64,000 bases of DNA from Symsagittifera roscoffensis (Eukaryota > Xenacoelomorpha > Acoela > Convolutidae), in NCBI RefSeq assembly GCF_963678635.1, contig NC_087071.1:8281642-8345641 (forward strand). The letters are read 5' to 3'. Within the stretch, counting starts at the first letter, position 1. Each line of letters begins with the position of its first letter. The notes below the pieces were generated by a model. That model ran no database searches. It was not told the origin of the DNA and saw nothing but the letters and a program-made list of their open reading frames with translations. Shown piece after piece: positions 24,202-34,287 of the stretch. The translations under genes were made by a program, and so were the position numbers.

Positions 24202-25040
24202 CTCTATTTATGTCAGAAGTTGCCGGTCCAAAATCAGACTTTCTTGGGGTTTTAATTGGTTGCTTCAATGATTAAAACCTCAAATCTGCAATTAATTTTC
24301 TTTCGCACTGTCATACAGAACACTAGTGGGCCTTAATGAGCCTGAGCTCTTGGAAGGTAAAAACACTATAACTTTGAAATTTAATGTTATAAAGTTTCGG
24401 ATGCTTTGTTGAATGCATTCTCGCTTTATATTTATATAACTCCATATATAAAACCACTGGTTTCAGATAATGAGATAACATTGAATGCTTCATCGGAAGG
24501 GGGCGAGACTCATACCCTAACTGTCACTCTTATTCCTGCAGGTCACTGTCCACATTCATTAATGCTCCCAATAGTTTCCTAAGAAAAGTTTGTCCTTTTT
24601 ACTGGCAGTTTCAGATAGCAAGTTGGTCGAACGAAGCAAAAAACCATCTGTTCGACAGTTTACAAGATGCTGCTGTTCACAATTTTGATGATGTTTACAT
24701 CGACACAACGTTTTGAAAAAGAGATTCCAATTTTAGTGAGAGCTGTCTTTCAGCCATACTTGCAGCCGTGTCCGCATTGCTCTAATCAATTCAAAATATT
24801 GTGGTCCATTTTTGTAGCAAAACTCGCTACGGTTATCGAGTTTTTATTGATCGCTTGAGTTTTTGATGAAAGAGCTCGCACTTAGATTCAACACTAAAGT
24901 TCACATTTCCTCATGTCAGTATCAACTGTACAAATTTGTTCAGTCAATTCAAAATTGGCTCACCTTAGAGGGTGACAGTACCAAAATCTACTTCTGCCAG
25001 CCATCGTCTGCGTCTGTGAACTTGAAACTGCCTTGCAAGC
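24202..25040 (+). pseudogene. Artemis (DCLRE1C/SNM1C)-like nuclease pseudogene, copy 1
   Basis: The translation in shifting frames follows the metallo-beta-lactamase/beta-CASP core of Artemis, the nuclease of non-homologous end joining. NFLSHCHTEH matches the HxHxDH motif with the Asp changed. LIPAGHCPHSLM keeps the motif-3 His. FTGSFR has Ser where FTGDFR carries the metal-binding Asp. Then come FDDVYIDTTF and VHISSCQYQLYKF. Lesions: the start ATG is lost (AAATCAG where copy 2 has ATGTCAG), TAA replaces a Glu codon after CFND, a one-base deletion follows FTGSF, and TGA follows DTTF. A stretch IASWSNEAKNHLFDSLQDAA survives here and is deleted in copy 2. The copy is cut off at ~25040, where satellite begins. 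Confidence 0.85.
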
Positions 25041-25050
25041 CATTGTCCAT

Positions 25051-25335
25051 TTACTAAAATGGTTTATGACTTTTTGATTAGAAAACTGATATTTAGTGCA
25101 AAAATGCCGCCGTCAGAGTATTTTGCAGCATATACGGACTAATCTTAGACTGGCTTGGTTCCCTTTCATAGATCCTCTGCGAATCGCAGAAAACACTCAT
25201 CATCGCTCATCACCCACACAGTCAGATAGTATGCCAACCCTCACTTATCAGTGAGTTTCAAAATCTCAACTCTCAAATTAAACTACTAAAAGGTTTTATG
25301 ACTAGTTTATCAGAAAACTGTTTCTTTAGTGAAGA
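25051..25335. repeat. Satellite monomer between the two Artemis-like copies
   Basis: One monomer of the 10.9-23.5 kb satellite (GCCGCCGTCAGAGTATTTTG ... TCTGCGAATCGCAGAAAACA) joins copy 1 directly to the repeat of the upstream unit. The junction at ~25040-25051 replaces the rest of the Artemis-like reading frame. Confidence 0.9.
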
Positions 25336-26101
25336 CAATCGCCCTCAGTATGCAAAGGCCCGACTCAATCGTTCAACTCGAACTCAACTTGCAAAAACAA
25401 AACAAGGTTAACCGCTTGCTGTGTGCTGACAAAATTAGTAATCGGCCATCTAAATTTCAGAATCCCAAACTAATTTTACCAAAATAATTTTTGCTTAGGT
25501 TATTTTAGAAAACATTTTTTAGTGCAAATCGCCGTCTCTGGTGCCGTGTCAAATTTGGGCTACGTCAAGCGCCGTCAGTCTTCTTCCTCTCTGCGATTTT
25601 TATCAGTAATTTTATCAGAGTCACTCAGTTATACAGTTAATCAACATCCTTTCTCTATCTAAAACTGTACATTTAAATAAATTTTGCTCTGTATTGCCTT
25701 ATCAGATAAACTTAACTGCTTCCAGATATGGAACATTTCTGTTGGGCCTGTTTCTCTGTTGGGACATTTCTGTTTGTTTAAACTTTTATTGGTGCTACAT
25801 AGTTATTCAAAAAAGTTAACTTTTTAATGTTATTTATGGATTTAAATTACCCAAGCATTATTTTGGATTTGAGAAAATTGGCTCTAACTGAAGCTTATTG
25901 TTATTGCTAAGATTCGTGTCAGGTTAATGATGCGCTAAAATGTTTAAGTTTTGGCTGTAACTAAACCTGGGATAGATGCTTAAACTCATAGCGGGGATCA
26001 AAATATGGTGGTCTTCTCCTTTCTTAAAACTTATAGAAAATTATCTTCAATCCTCATCTTAATAACTCACTGTTGATACCTTCTTTTTTTCTCTAATTAT
26101 A
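25336..26101 (+). repeat. Right copy of the ~1.87-kb duplicated unit, non-coding part
   Basis: Second copy of 23461-24201, with scattered substitutions and a short extra segment near 25745-25775 in which GGGACATTTCTGTT-like sequence is itself repeated. It ends in an acceptor-like TATATTAG ahead of copy 2. Confidence 0.75.
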
Positions 26102-27342
26102 TTAGAAGATGCCGGTCCAATGTCAGATTTTTTTGGGGTTTCAATTGATTGCTTCAATGATGAGAACCTCAAATCTACGATTTATTTTCTTTCGCACTGT
26201 CATTCAGATCACTGGTGGGCCCTAATGAGCCTGAGCTCTTGGAAAGGTCAAAACACTATAACTTTGGAATTTATTGTTATAAAATCTCGGCTGCTTTGTT
26301 GAATGCTTGTCGCTTTGTTTTCATATAAATCCATTTATAGAACCACTGGATTCAGACAATGAGACAACACTGAATGTTTCATCGGAAGAGGGCAAGACTC
26401 ATACCCTAACTGTCACTCTTATTCCTGCATGTCCTTGTCCACGTTCATTAGTGTTCTTAGTAGTTTCCAAAGAAAAGTCTGTCATTTTTACTGGTAGTTT
26501 CGGATAGCAAGTTGGATCACAATTTTGATAATATCTACATCGACATAACGTTTTGCAAAAGAGATTCCAATTTTAGTGAGAGCTTTCTTTCAGCCATACT
26601 TGCAGCCGTGTTTGCATTGCTCTGTTCAATTCAAAGTATTTTGGTCCATTTTTATAGCAAAAATCGCTATGGTTATCGGGTTTTTAATGATCGCTTGAGT
26701 TTTTGATGAAAGAGCTTGCACTTAGATTCAACACTAAAGTTCACATTTCCTCATGTCAGTATCAACTGTATAAGTCTGTTCCGTCAATTCAAAATTGGCT
26801 CACCTTAGATGGCGACAGCACCAAAATCCATTTCTGCAAGCCATCGTACGCGTCTGTGAACTTGAAACTGCCTTGCAAGCCGAGCATCCCAAGTCCAGAA
26901 GTGCCTGCAATCATTCCAACCGCAATGTTTTTCGCTAAAAACGAGATAAGGCCAGGCAGATGGCTAAAGCAGTGTCTGATAGAACCATTCGATGTTGTTA
27001 TTCTTTGAATTCTTCAGCTGACGACATAATTGCTGTCCTTTCGAGTCTGCAGTTCGAAAGTATTACACCCTTCGCTCGTTCGGATAAAGATACTCCACTT
27101 GACTCTGTGAGAAATTTTCTTAAAATACGCTCAAACATCAGAACCCAAACACGTCAATTGATGTGAGTACAAAGTTATGGAAAGAGAAGGTAAAGGTCAA
27201 TAAGAGAGGTAAACGCGAACTTTATCTGGAGAATACTTCAACAAACAGAACAGACTACGAATACCATAGTGAACCATTGAGACAACAGAGACACTTTGTC
27301 GAAGGTAGAAATTTCGAAGGAAAGGATTCACAAACCTCCTAA
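26102..27342 (+). pseudogene. Artemis (DCLRE1C/SNM1C)-like nuclease pseudogene, copy 2
   Basis: The longer copy starts at MSDFFGVSIDCFNDENLKST and keeps FLSHCHSDHW, an intact HxHxDH metal-binding motif. Later landmarks in several frames are LIPACPCPRSLV (motif-3 His lost), FTGSFG (Asp lost), IYIDITFCKRDSNFS, NRYGYRVFNDRLS, ELALRFNTKVHISSCQYQLY, VNLKLPCKPSIPSPEVPA and TIRCCYSLNSSADDIIAVLS. A charged tail (KLWKEKVKVNKRGKRELYLE) ends at TAA ~27342. The order matches the beta-CASP region of Artemis, which opens DNA hairpins and trims ends in NHEJ. Frameshifts, an in-frame TAG after FTGSFG and a ~50-bp deletion (near 26518) rule out a working enzyme. Two lesions, FTGS and the adjacent one-base deletion, are shared with copy 1, so the gene was dead before it was duplicated. 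Confidence 0.88.
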
Positions 27343-27529
27343 ACAGCCAAAAATAGAACAGAAAAAAATGATCCAATTGCTCAACAATATTTAAGAACAA
27401 TGTTTGACTTTTCGTACTGTATTTTTTACGGTTTGTATAAGTTTTTCTTTCCAGTTTTAATGGAAAGAGGTTTTTTTAATCCAGTTTTTAGCGAATGTTT
27501 CAGTTCAGCTTTCAAAAAATACAATCGAT

Positions 27530-27810
27530 CCATCCTCTATCTCGTCTCAAATACTGAACAATCTCATCTCAAATATTGATGAGTGTGATGATGATTTCTG
27601 AACCATCTCAATCATCTCATCTGAAATACTGATAATGATTTCTTAATCAACCGAACCATCTCATCTGAAATACTGGTGAGTGAATTAGCTGCCATTTCAA
27701 ACTGAACGATCTCATCTCAAATACTAATGAGTGACTTAATTGAACCCATTTCAAACATGAACTGCCATTTCAAACCCTGAATTGCTATTTCAAAACCATT
27801 TCAAACCATC
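27530..27810. repeat. Short degenerate repeats: CCATCTCATCTCAAATACTG
   Basis: CATCTCATCTCAAATACTGA-like and ACTGCCATTTCAAACC-like units recur about every 25-60 bp. Composition is A/C-rich on this strand and there is no coding frame. It is a decayed minisatellite. Confidence 0.65.
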
Positions 27811-28034
27811 ACAAGCCCTAAATGGCTTTCGAAGATTGTATTTTTCGATCCCAAAAAATTATCAAAAAAAGATGAAGAAAGATATCTATCCGCACACTTA
27901 AGCAATGTTCTAAGATTCCTTTGTGGATTCCGCTGACAAATGGATAAGCCCTTGCTTTCAAATTGCGCGTTGTTATAGATAATAAATCAACTATTCCACT
28001 TTTAGCTTTTTATTGTACATATGCAAGTTCAGTA

Positions 28035-28100
28035 AAAAACAAAAATGCGGAATCCACTTACATATGCGGATTCCACTTACATTTTGCGGAATCCAGAAGT
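28035..28100. repeat. GGATTCCACTTACA motifs shared with the foldback element
   Basis: Three head-to-tail copies of GCGGA(A/T)TCCACTTACA(T) appear between 28047 and 28095, the same ~20-bp motif that stacks at the ends of the foldback arms (5273-5370, 6210-6308). A further GTGGATTCCGC lies at 27922-27932. This is probably a second, partial copy of that repeat family. Confidence 0.6.
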
Positions 28101-28386
28101 ACAGGCTATAATTGCTTGTTGGGTAATCCGCAACGAAACAAATGTGCCGACAAATTCTACCATCCAGGAACATACAGACACAAAATTGTGCGCCTATCTT
28201 GGGCACAGTTTGGCCTCGTAATGTGTAGATCATTTTTATTGAATTATAATTGAAAATTGGAGTTGCTTTTATATTTATATATCAGTCGATCAATCTGAAA
28301 CAATTAATGACCCTTTTCAAACAATCTAGAACAATTTAGAACAATTCTCCTCCTGTTCGTGTCCGCGCCCTGCTCACCCGAGAGCC

Positions 28387-28412
28387 CCCTCCCTCCCTCC
28401 CTCCCTCCCTCC
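28387..28412. repeat. (CCCT)n microsatellite
   Basis: About six uninterrupted CCCT units, a pyrimidine-only tract in a region with few exons. Confidence 0.95.
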
Positions 28413-28551
28413 AGATAGTGAGGTGCCTGAACTACTACCACTAAACACAGCAATGACGTTATCTAATTAATTTGAAAAAAAAACTCTGCAATAAGTTCTA
28501 GGACCACGAAAAGATTATTGAAAAATTCTAGTTAAAACGGTTTTGTTTCAG

Positions 28552-28731
28552 CTTACTAATGTAGATCATTTTCTGGACATTACAGACTCAAAACATGAAG
28601 TTTTTGAATTGTTTATTCCAGTTATTGTTTTTGGTGTGATTATCTTTGGTCCTATAGTGGTTCTGTGGCTAGCTTGGATGTGTTTGGTAGCCGGAATGAT
28701 TGCTGGAATCGGAGCCCTTATTACAGTATAA
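28552..28731 (+). CDS. Possible last exon of a small membrane protein
   Basis: After a good acceptor (GGTTTTGTTTCAG, ending 28551) the frame runs to TAA at 28729-28731. It begins LTNVDHFLDITDSKHEVFEL and continues with about 40 uncharged residues (FIPVIVFGVIIFGPIVVLWL and on to GIGALITV), enough for one long or two short membrane helices. Gly and Ala in the second half suggest helix packing. A polyadenylation signal lies ~100 bp downstream, consistent with a terminal exon. The upstream exons were not found, nor was a family recognised. Confidence 0.4.
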   Translation, partial: LTNVDHFLDITDSKHEVFELFIPVIVFGVIIFGPIVVLWLAWMCLVAGMIAGIGALITV

Positions 28732-28833
28732 TACTTACTTCAACTAGATGCACGTAACAATCCCCTTTGGATCTGAAATAAGAGGCTTCGTATCTTTGCA
28801 TGTACTAAGTATATCACGTTTTATAATAATAAT

Positions 28834-28839
28834 AATAAA
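28834..28839 (+). promoter_or_regulatory. Polyadenylation signal AATAAA
   Basis: AATAAA lies within an ATA-rich run (28823-28839), about 100 bp after the stop of the possible membrane-protein exon. Confidence 0.35.
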
Positions 28840-28844
28840 ATTAA

Positions 28845-29441
28845 GCATGGCAAAGCAGGCAAAACTCTTGAAAATTGCGATTTTGTACGAACAATTTTGA
28901 GAATTTTGCGCGATCATTTAGCTATATGTCTCGGCTTTGCGAAAATTAATTTTTGACTTTCCACGTCTTGTGTTGTGACTTTGAACGACTCAATCTCGGT
29001 GTAAGCGAGAGTTTTCACGTGTGTGATGGCCAATTCCATGGCGGAATTTAGTCGGACATAAGTCACAGACCCCCTTCCGGACTGAGGTTAATTTTCTAAG
29101 GAATGCGGTCGGCCACCGTCTAATTGCCCAATGAGTCATTTGAAGTTCAATGTCAGAATAAACTCAAAATAACCAGAGATTTTGAAGGTAAACTCTGTTT
29201 GCTTTTGAGATCCCTTTTCTTGGCAGAATGCAGTCTACCGAATTGAAATACAGAACCAGTTTAAAACATTTATTTATTTTATCTAATTATAATTTTTATA
29301 ATTAGCTCTGTACAATACAAAGAACTAACCAATCATGATCCATGACTAAAACTTACAAAAAATTGTAAGGCTGAAACTATTTACAGTTTCAGCCCGGGAA
29401 AAAATAGTTGCTCGTTCTCGATTCTAAACCTCGTAAAAATA
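28845..29441. other. Intergenic DNA before the retroelement concatemer
   Basis: No gene was recognised. The stretch is closer to balanced in base composition than the retroelement that follows. It may contain the host flank or a remnant of a terminal repeat, but no paired copy of it was found downstream. Confidence 0.35.
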
Positions 29442-32400
29442 CCAGTAGATACTAGATCTATTGAGACTAGGAAATATACGAGTAAGATTATGGTTGTTAT
29501 TCGACTAAAAAGTCGCAAAAACGTATCCGGCCGAAAAAAAGACGGTGTGCTTTATCCAAACTTACTCTATGAGAAAGCCACCCCGAACCTAAACTCATCT
29601 GCTGCGACCAAACGAGTCTGGAACGAGTAATTTAAATTAAGCAAAATTGAATAGACAAATTAAATCAAACTGACTCAACAAAATGATAAAACAAATCAAT
29701 AATAACTTTATTTTATTTCCGCGTCTCTTTAAATCTAATCGACTAAAACTAATAATAAGGCTAATACCAGGTAGCAACCAGGACGACAGACCAAATCTCA
29801 ACATCCTGAATCGAAAAAACAGACCACAACGATTGTTTCTCGACAAAACTATATATGCAGTACATTTTCACTTATAATATAAACTGCAGTAAATAGAGCA
29901 GTAACATACTTTCCAAGCAATATATCTCACTATTATGTATTATTTTTAGTTAAAAATTACCAGTCGACTATAAACTACCATTTATCTCAAAACTTTCAAA
30001 TCTGCAATATTATTCCTGCTATTGTTTTTTATCACCTAAGACATACAAAACTAATTTAGAACAACCACCATCATTCAAAATTTAAATTCTAAACATTATC
30101 TAAATTACTTAGCTTTCAATCAACCTTCACAAAAGCTTATCCTTCTACAAATTACACCTTAATAATTTTCATTTAAAATCAGATCATCAAGGCCATCCCT
30201 GGAACTTTAAACCTTAAGTCTCAATTTTTTTACCGTTTCACTTATGACTAAAATTTTTCGTTCATATAAATTTTGATTATCAATGCTTTCCTTGGATCAA
30301 GTTAATAAAATTATTCATCCGCACCTTTTTCATTTTCCAATCCTTATATACGACCAAGCAAGAAATGAAAATTTTCCGAAAACTAACCATTTCAATCAAG
30401 CTACACAGTGAAGAACTTCAGTTACTCAAACTTCACTTGGGCCCTACCTCCTAAGTGACCCAGGCTAAGAACGAATCTAAGAACTAGTCGGAACTGAAGA
30501 ATCATCTAACGATCTACTTGTGTTTTAATTATACCTGCACTTTGTGGATTGATTTACAATCTCCAACTCTTGACCTCAAATCAAACCCGAACTATGTATG
30601 ATTACGTTTCTTAGATGTAAATAACACACACTCCAGAGCAGTACAAAATAGATATACTCTCTCCCTAGCCCGTCTATTTACAACAATCTACCCCGAATAT
30701 TAAGATGACCTCACAAAAAATTATAAAAACTAACATTTTAAGAAATACAAACTGACACCCGGATTTTGCATCAATCATTCTAACAATTCAACATTTATGT
30801 CAAAAGAACATTTGGGACACAAACAAACAAAAATTTTCATAATTGTTTAATTAAAGATGCAAAACACGATCTCGTAATTACACCACTCAAACAAAAACAG
30901 GATAAATAAGATAAAAACAAAAAGAAGCCATTAAATTTAAAACAAAAGCAAATAAAAAAACACAAATTTTCCAGAACACGAAACGCTGTTTCGGAATCTG
31001 ACTCAACAACCATACAAAAGATTGAAAATCTTCGGTATCTAATAAACGACACAAACAAAACAATTGACAATAAGCTTCTCATTCGTAAAAAAAAGTTTTC
31101 CGAATGAGAAGCCACAATATCATCATTTATTAAAGAAAAACGCAGAATAAAAACTCATATTTTCGTAAACCAATAAAATTATACATTTGAAATCTACCAT
31201 TAGAACATATTGAAAGTTACACATTGGCCGTTATACCGCACAAAAAGGATTCAATTCGACAAAATTTTTGAAGATGACACTAATCCCCCCTTCGTCATCA
31301 ACCCAAAAGGCAATTGATCGAGAGGACAAGAATATTTATAAATTTAATCATCAAATTGTTACAAAAGGGAAAAAGCCCAATTAAATAAGAATTCCCAGAA
31401 GTAAAAACACGAAGAGAAGTACTACATCACCATCTACTAGCTATAAATAATATAACCTCAAACTATGGCACATTCGCTATCAGATTTTTACATCCAACAG
31501 TAACAGCTCCTCACATCAAAAACAACACTCCATTTCCACCAACAACATTACACTCAACAGTTAAACCATCAATCCTTCCAAAGTGTCCACAAATTTATTT
31601 TATCGAACAAAATGCATAGACCAATGATAAAAAACGTCCATTCAACAAACCAAAACACACAAATAGTGACAATTTTGCAAACCGTGTACATAATTTTCTT
31701 ACCATTAATCATATCAGCAATCCTAATGGCACGACCACTTGTTACAGCAAAAAACCATTCTCAGGGGCAGAAAACTACTGAACAAAGAGCAAAAAATTCA
31801 AAATCTCAATCTGTAAGTTTTACTGAGAAAAGAAAATCTCAAACAGAGCCAAGAAGAACTACCAAATTTTCTAACAAAAAAATTTCAAATGATAAGAAAT
31901 TCACTAGAAACCAACCACATTATTCAGAAGATGAATAGTGTTTTCATTGGAACCAACAATTGTACAACTCCAAACAACGAAAAAACCAATGGAAGGATAT
32001 AGACCAACCAGATGATAATTTTCCACCAGATATTTTTGAACCTTATGTAAACCCACAAAGACCACGATAATCACAACAGCAATACCCGACAAGACAAAAG
32101 TTTGTACAAATCGGATAATAACATACAAAAAAATATATCACATGACTAAAGGAAGCTACCAACCCGATTCAATAAACAATGAAATTCAATTACTGTACTA
32201 TTTACAACAACATGAAATCACTGAAAATCATTTCACAAATTTCACACAAAAATCAAAAACTGCTGATTCATACCTCATCTCTGGATCATCTGTAACATCA
32301 AGCAAATAGTTATAGTTTTCACTGGAACAGACCCTGAATATTCATTAAAGGATTACCTAAACGCTGTCACAGCTAACCTAATAGTAAATATAGGCCTAGA

Positions 32401-34287
32401 ACTTATAAATACACAGAGCTTGATTAAAATTTGATTGATTCATAGAGCACTGATACAAACCCCAATCAACGATGTAGCTCAAAAACTTCTTTCAGTTTAC
32501 TAATAGAAATTAAATCCGTTGGAAGATATAAACTACATCAAAGAAATTTAAAATTTAAGCAATAAAAAGCGCAGACTCCCCACTGAAAAAATAACACAAT
32601 CCGCTGTAAGAAAAGAAACTTTGGTTCGAAAAGCATACTCTCTAATTACACACGGTTATAAAAGCACGGAAATGACAGAAATTCAAATGGTGACCTTAAC
32701 ACCACAGTTAAGAACAATAGCAATAAAAGATAGAGCTTCGCATCCATCATCAGTTCGAGAACCAGACATAAATTTCCTTAAAATTGTAGACAAATTGGAA
32801 CAGAAAAACGTCACATTGAAGCTAGAAGAAACAGAAAACTAAAATACTAACTCATTAAAAACATCGAAGACTCCGATATTGAATAAGCAAGATATCCCAA
32901 ACCTAAAAAGATACCCCTCACTCAAAAAATGGTTTTTTATATATTGTTGCAGGTACGGAGATAGCATCGCCGAATGCAGAAACAAAACAACAAGACATAT
33001 CAAACTGACCACCAAAACAAAAAGAACCAAATATATCTTTTCATCAATATATGAAAAAAGACAACAAGTTACCAAATGAAAACATTAAAAGCAATACTAA
33101 TTCGGGAAAACAACTCTCATCTAGCTATCGTAACAGCAGGCACCAATCACCATTTCCAATAACTTTCTTGGACAATCCCTAAAAAAATAGAGTTGATCAA
33201 ATAGTAAAAAAATTAAGAACAGAAACAAATGTAAAAGATCCAAACTTAAAAAAAATTTTGTTATAGAAACTGCTCAGACTCAAATCCTTGAAACCACAAC
33301 TATTTAAAAGATCGATCAAAAATATCTTCAAACAACCGCAAAAAAACTGTTCAAACAACCGTAATAGGATTTACTCGAACAAAGGTCGCGAAACTACTCA
33401 AAGAACAGACCAATAAATAAAAATTTACAACAACAGATACCGTGAAAACTCTAAACCTAGTAATAATAGCTACCAAAATAAATCATAAAGTTCTTCTCAA
33501 TCATCACATCAAATTTATTGACAATATCCAAATAGACAGAATCATAATTATAGAATTAGCAGACTTAAACAACAACGGCAAAAAAGTCAGTTACAAACTA
33601 CAAACAAAGCAACGCCAGATACACCAGTAATAGATAACACCGAAACCTTACAAATGCAACTAAATCAGTAACACTATCAAAGCACAGATGATGAACACTA
33701 AAATGAAAGCGCATTTTAGTAATAAGTTTAATATAGCACGCGAAGTTGAAACTCCAAAAAAAATCTAATCCTTACCAAAAAGAATATCCTAACGTTTTAT
33801 TACTAAATTTTACGATTCTAACATTGAACCAACACCCGGAAAAATTTATATTCCACATATGGCTGACATTCAAACGAAATTGATTAAAATATATCAAAAG
33901 ACAACATCAAGAATGTCACTACATAGAAAAAAACTGGACAATCCCCAATTTCTTAGAAAGCCCAAAAAACAAATGTTTTCATTCACCATACCTTGAAATT
34001 GATTTTTAAATCAGTTTAGGAGCAAAATTAAATAATTTCAACGCTCATACATGGAATTAAATTCATTAATTTAAACCCAATTTTCTACTTTCCAAAACTT
34101 TATGTAACTTGCCACAGCACAAGACACAACTTTGAAATTTATGGCAAAGTTGAATTGTCCTTTATCCCAACAAGAACAATGGAATAGAAAAAACTTCTGA
34201 TAAAAAGCTTCAAGCAAATAATTCAAGTAACAGATATTAAACAGAACAACATACAAAGTTTCACAAACTAAGTACCAACAATCAATA
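29442..34287 (+). mobile_element. Ty3/Gypsy-type retroelement, leader-gag unit, copy A
   Basis: This ~4.85-kb unit begins CCAGTAGATACTAGATCTAT and is repeated in direct orientation from 34288. It holds ~1.4 kb of non-coding leader, then a gag-like region and the start of the pol region, all with many stops. It ends at GTACCAACAATCAATA, which in copy B is followed by further pol sequence. The unit was therefore truncated by the jump to copy B rather than by a natural terminus. No pair of long terminal repeats was identified. Confidence 0.8.
30950..33640 (+). pseudogene. Decayed gag-like region, copy A
   Basis: Gag-like sequence is spread over all three forward frames. Recognisable parts are a capsid-like segment near 32320-32480 (TDPEYSLKDYLNAVTANLI), a well-preserved stretch at 32621-32842 (VRKAYSLITHGYKSTEMTEI and onward to KLEETEN) and a decayed zinc knuckle at 32938-32979 (YCCRYGDSIAEC). 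In the knuckle, the first Cys and the His expected in C-x2-C-x4-H-x4-C are replaced. Such proteins package element RNA in the cytoplasm. Stops and frameshifts throughout show it cannot make a product. Assignment rests on the order of segments and the knuckle; no search was run. Confidence 0.65.

Noticed and set aside
29442-30900. Leader region considered as a long terminal repeat
   Set aside because: No second copy is found downstream of the pol units and TG...CA ends, a primer-binding site and target-site duplication could not be shown; the only repeat of it is the copy B unit itself.
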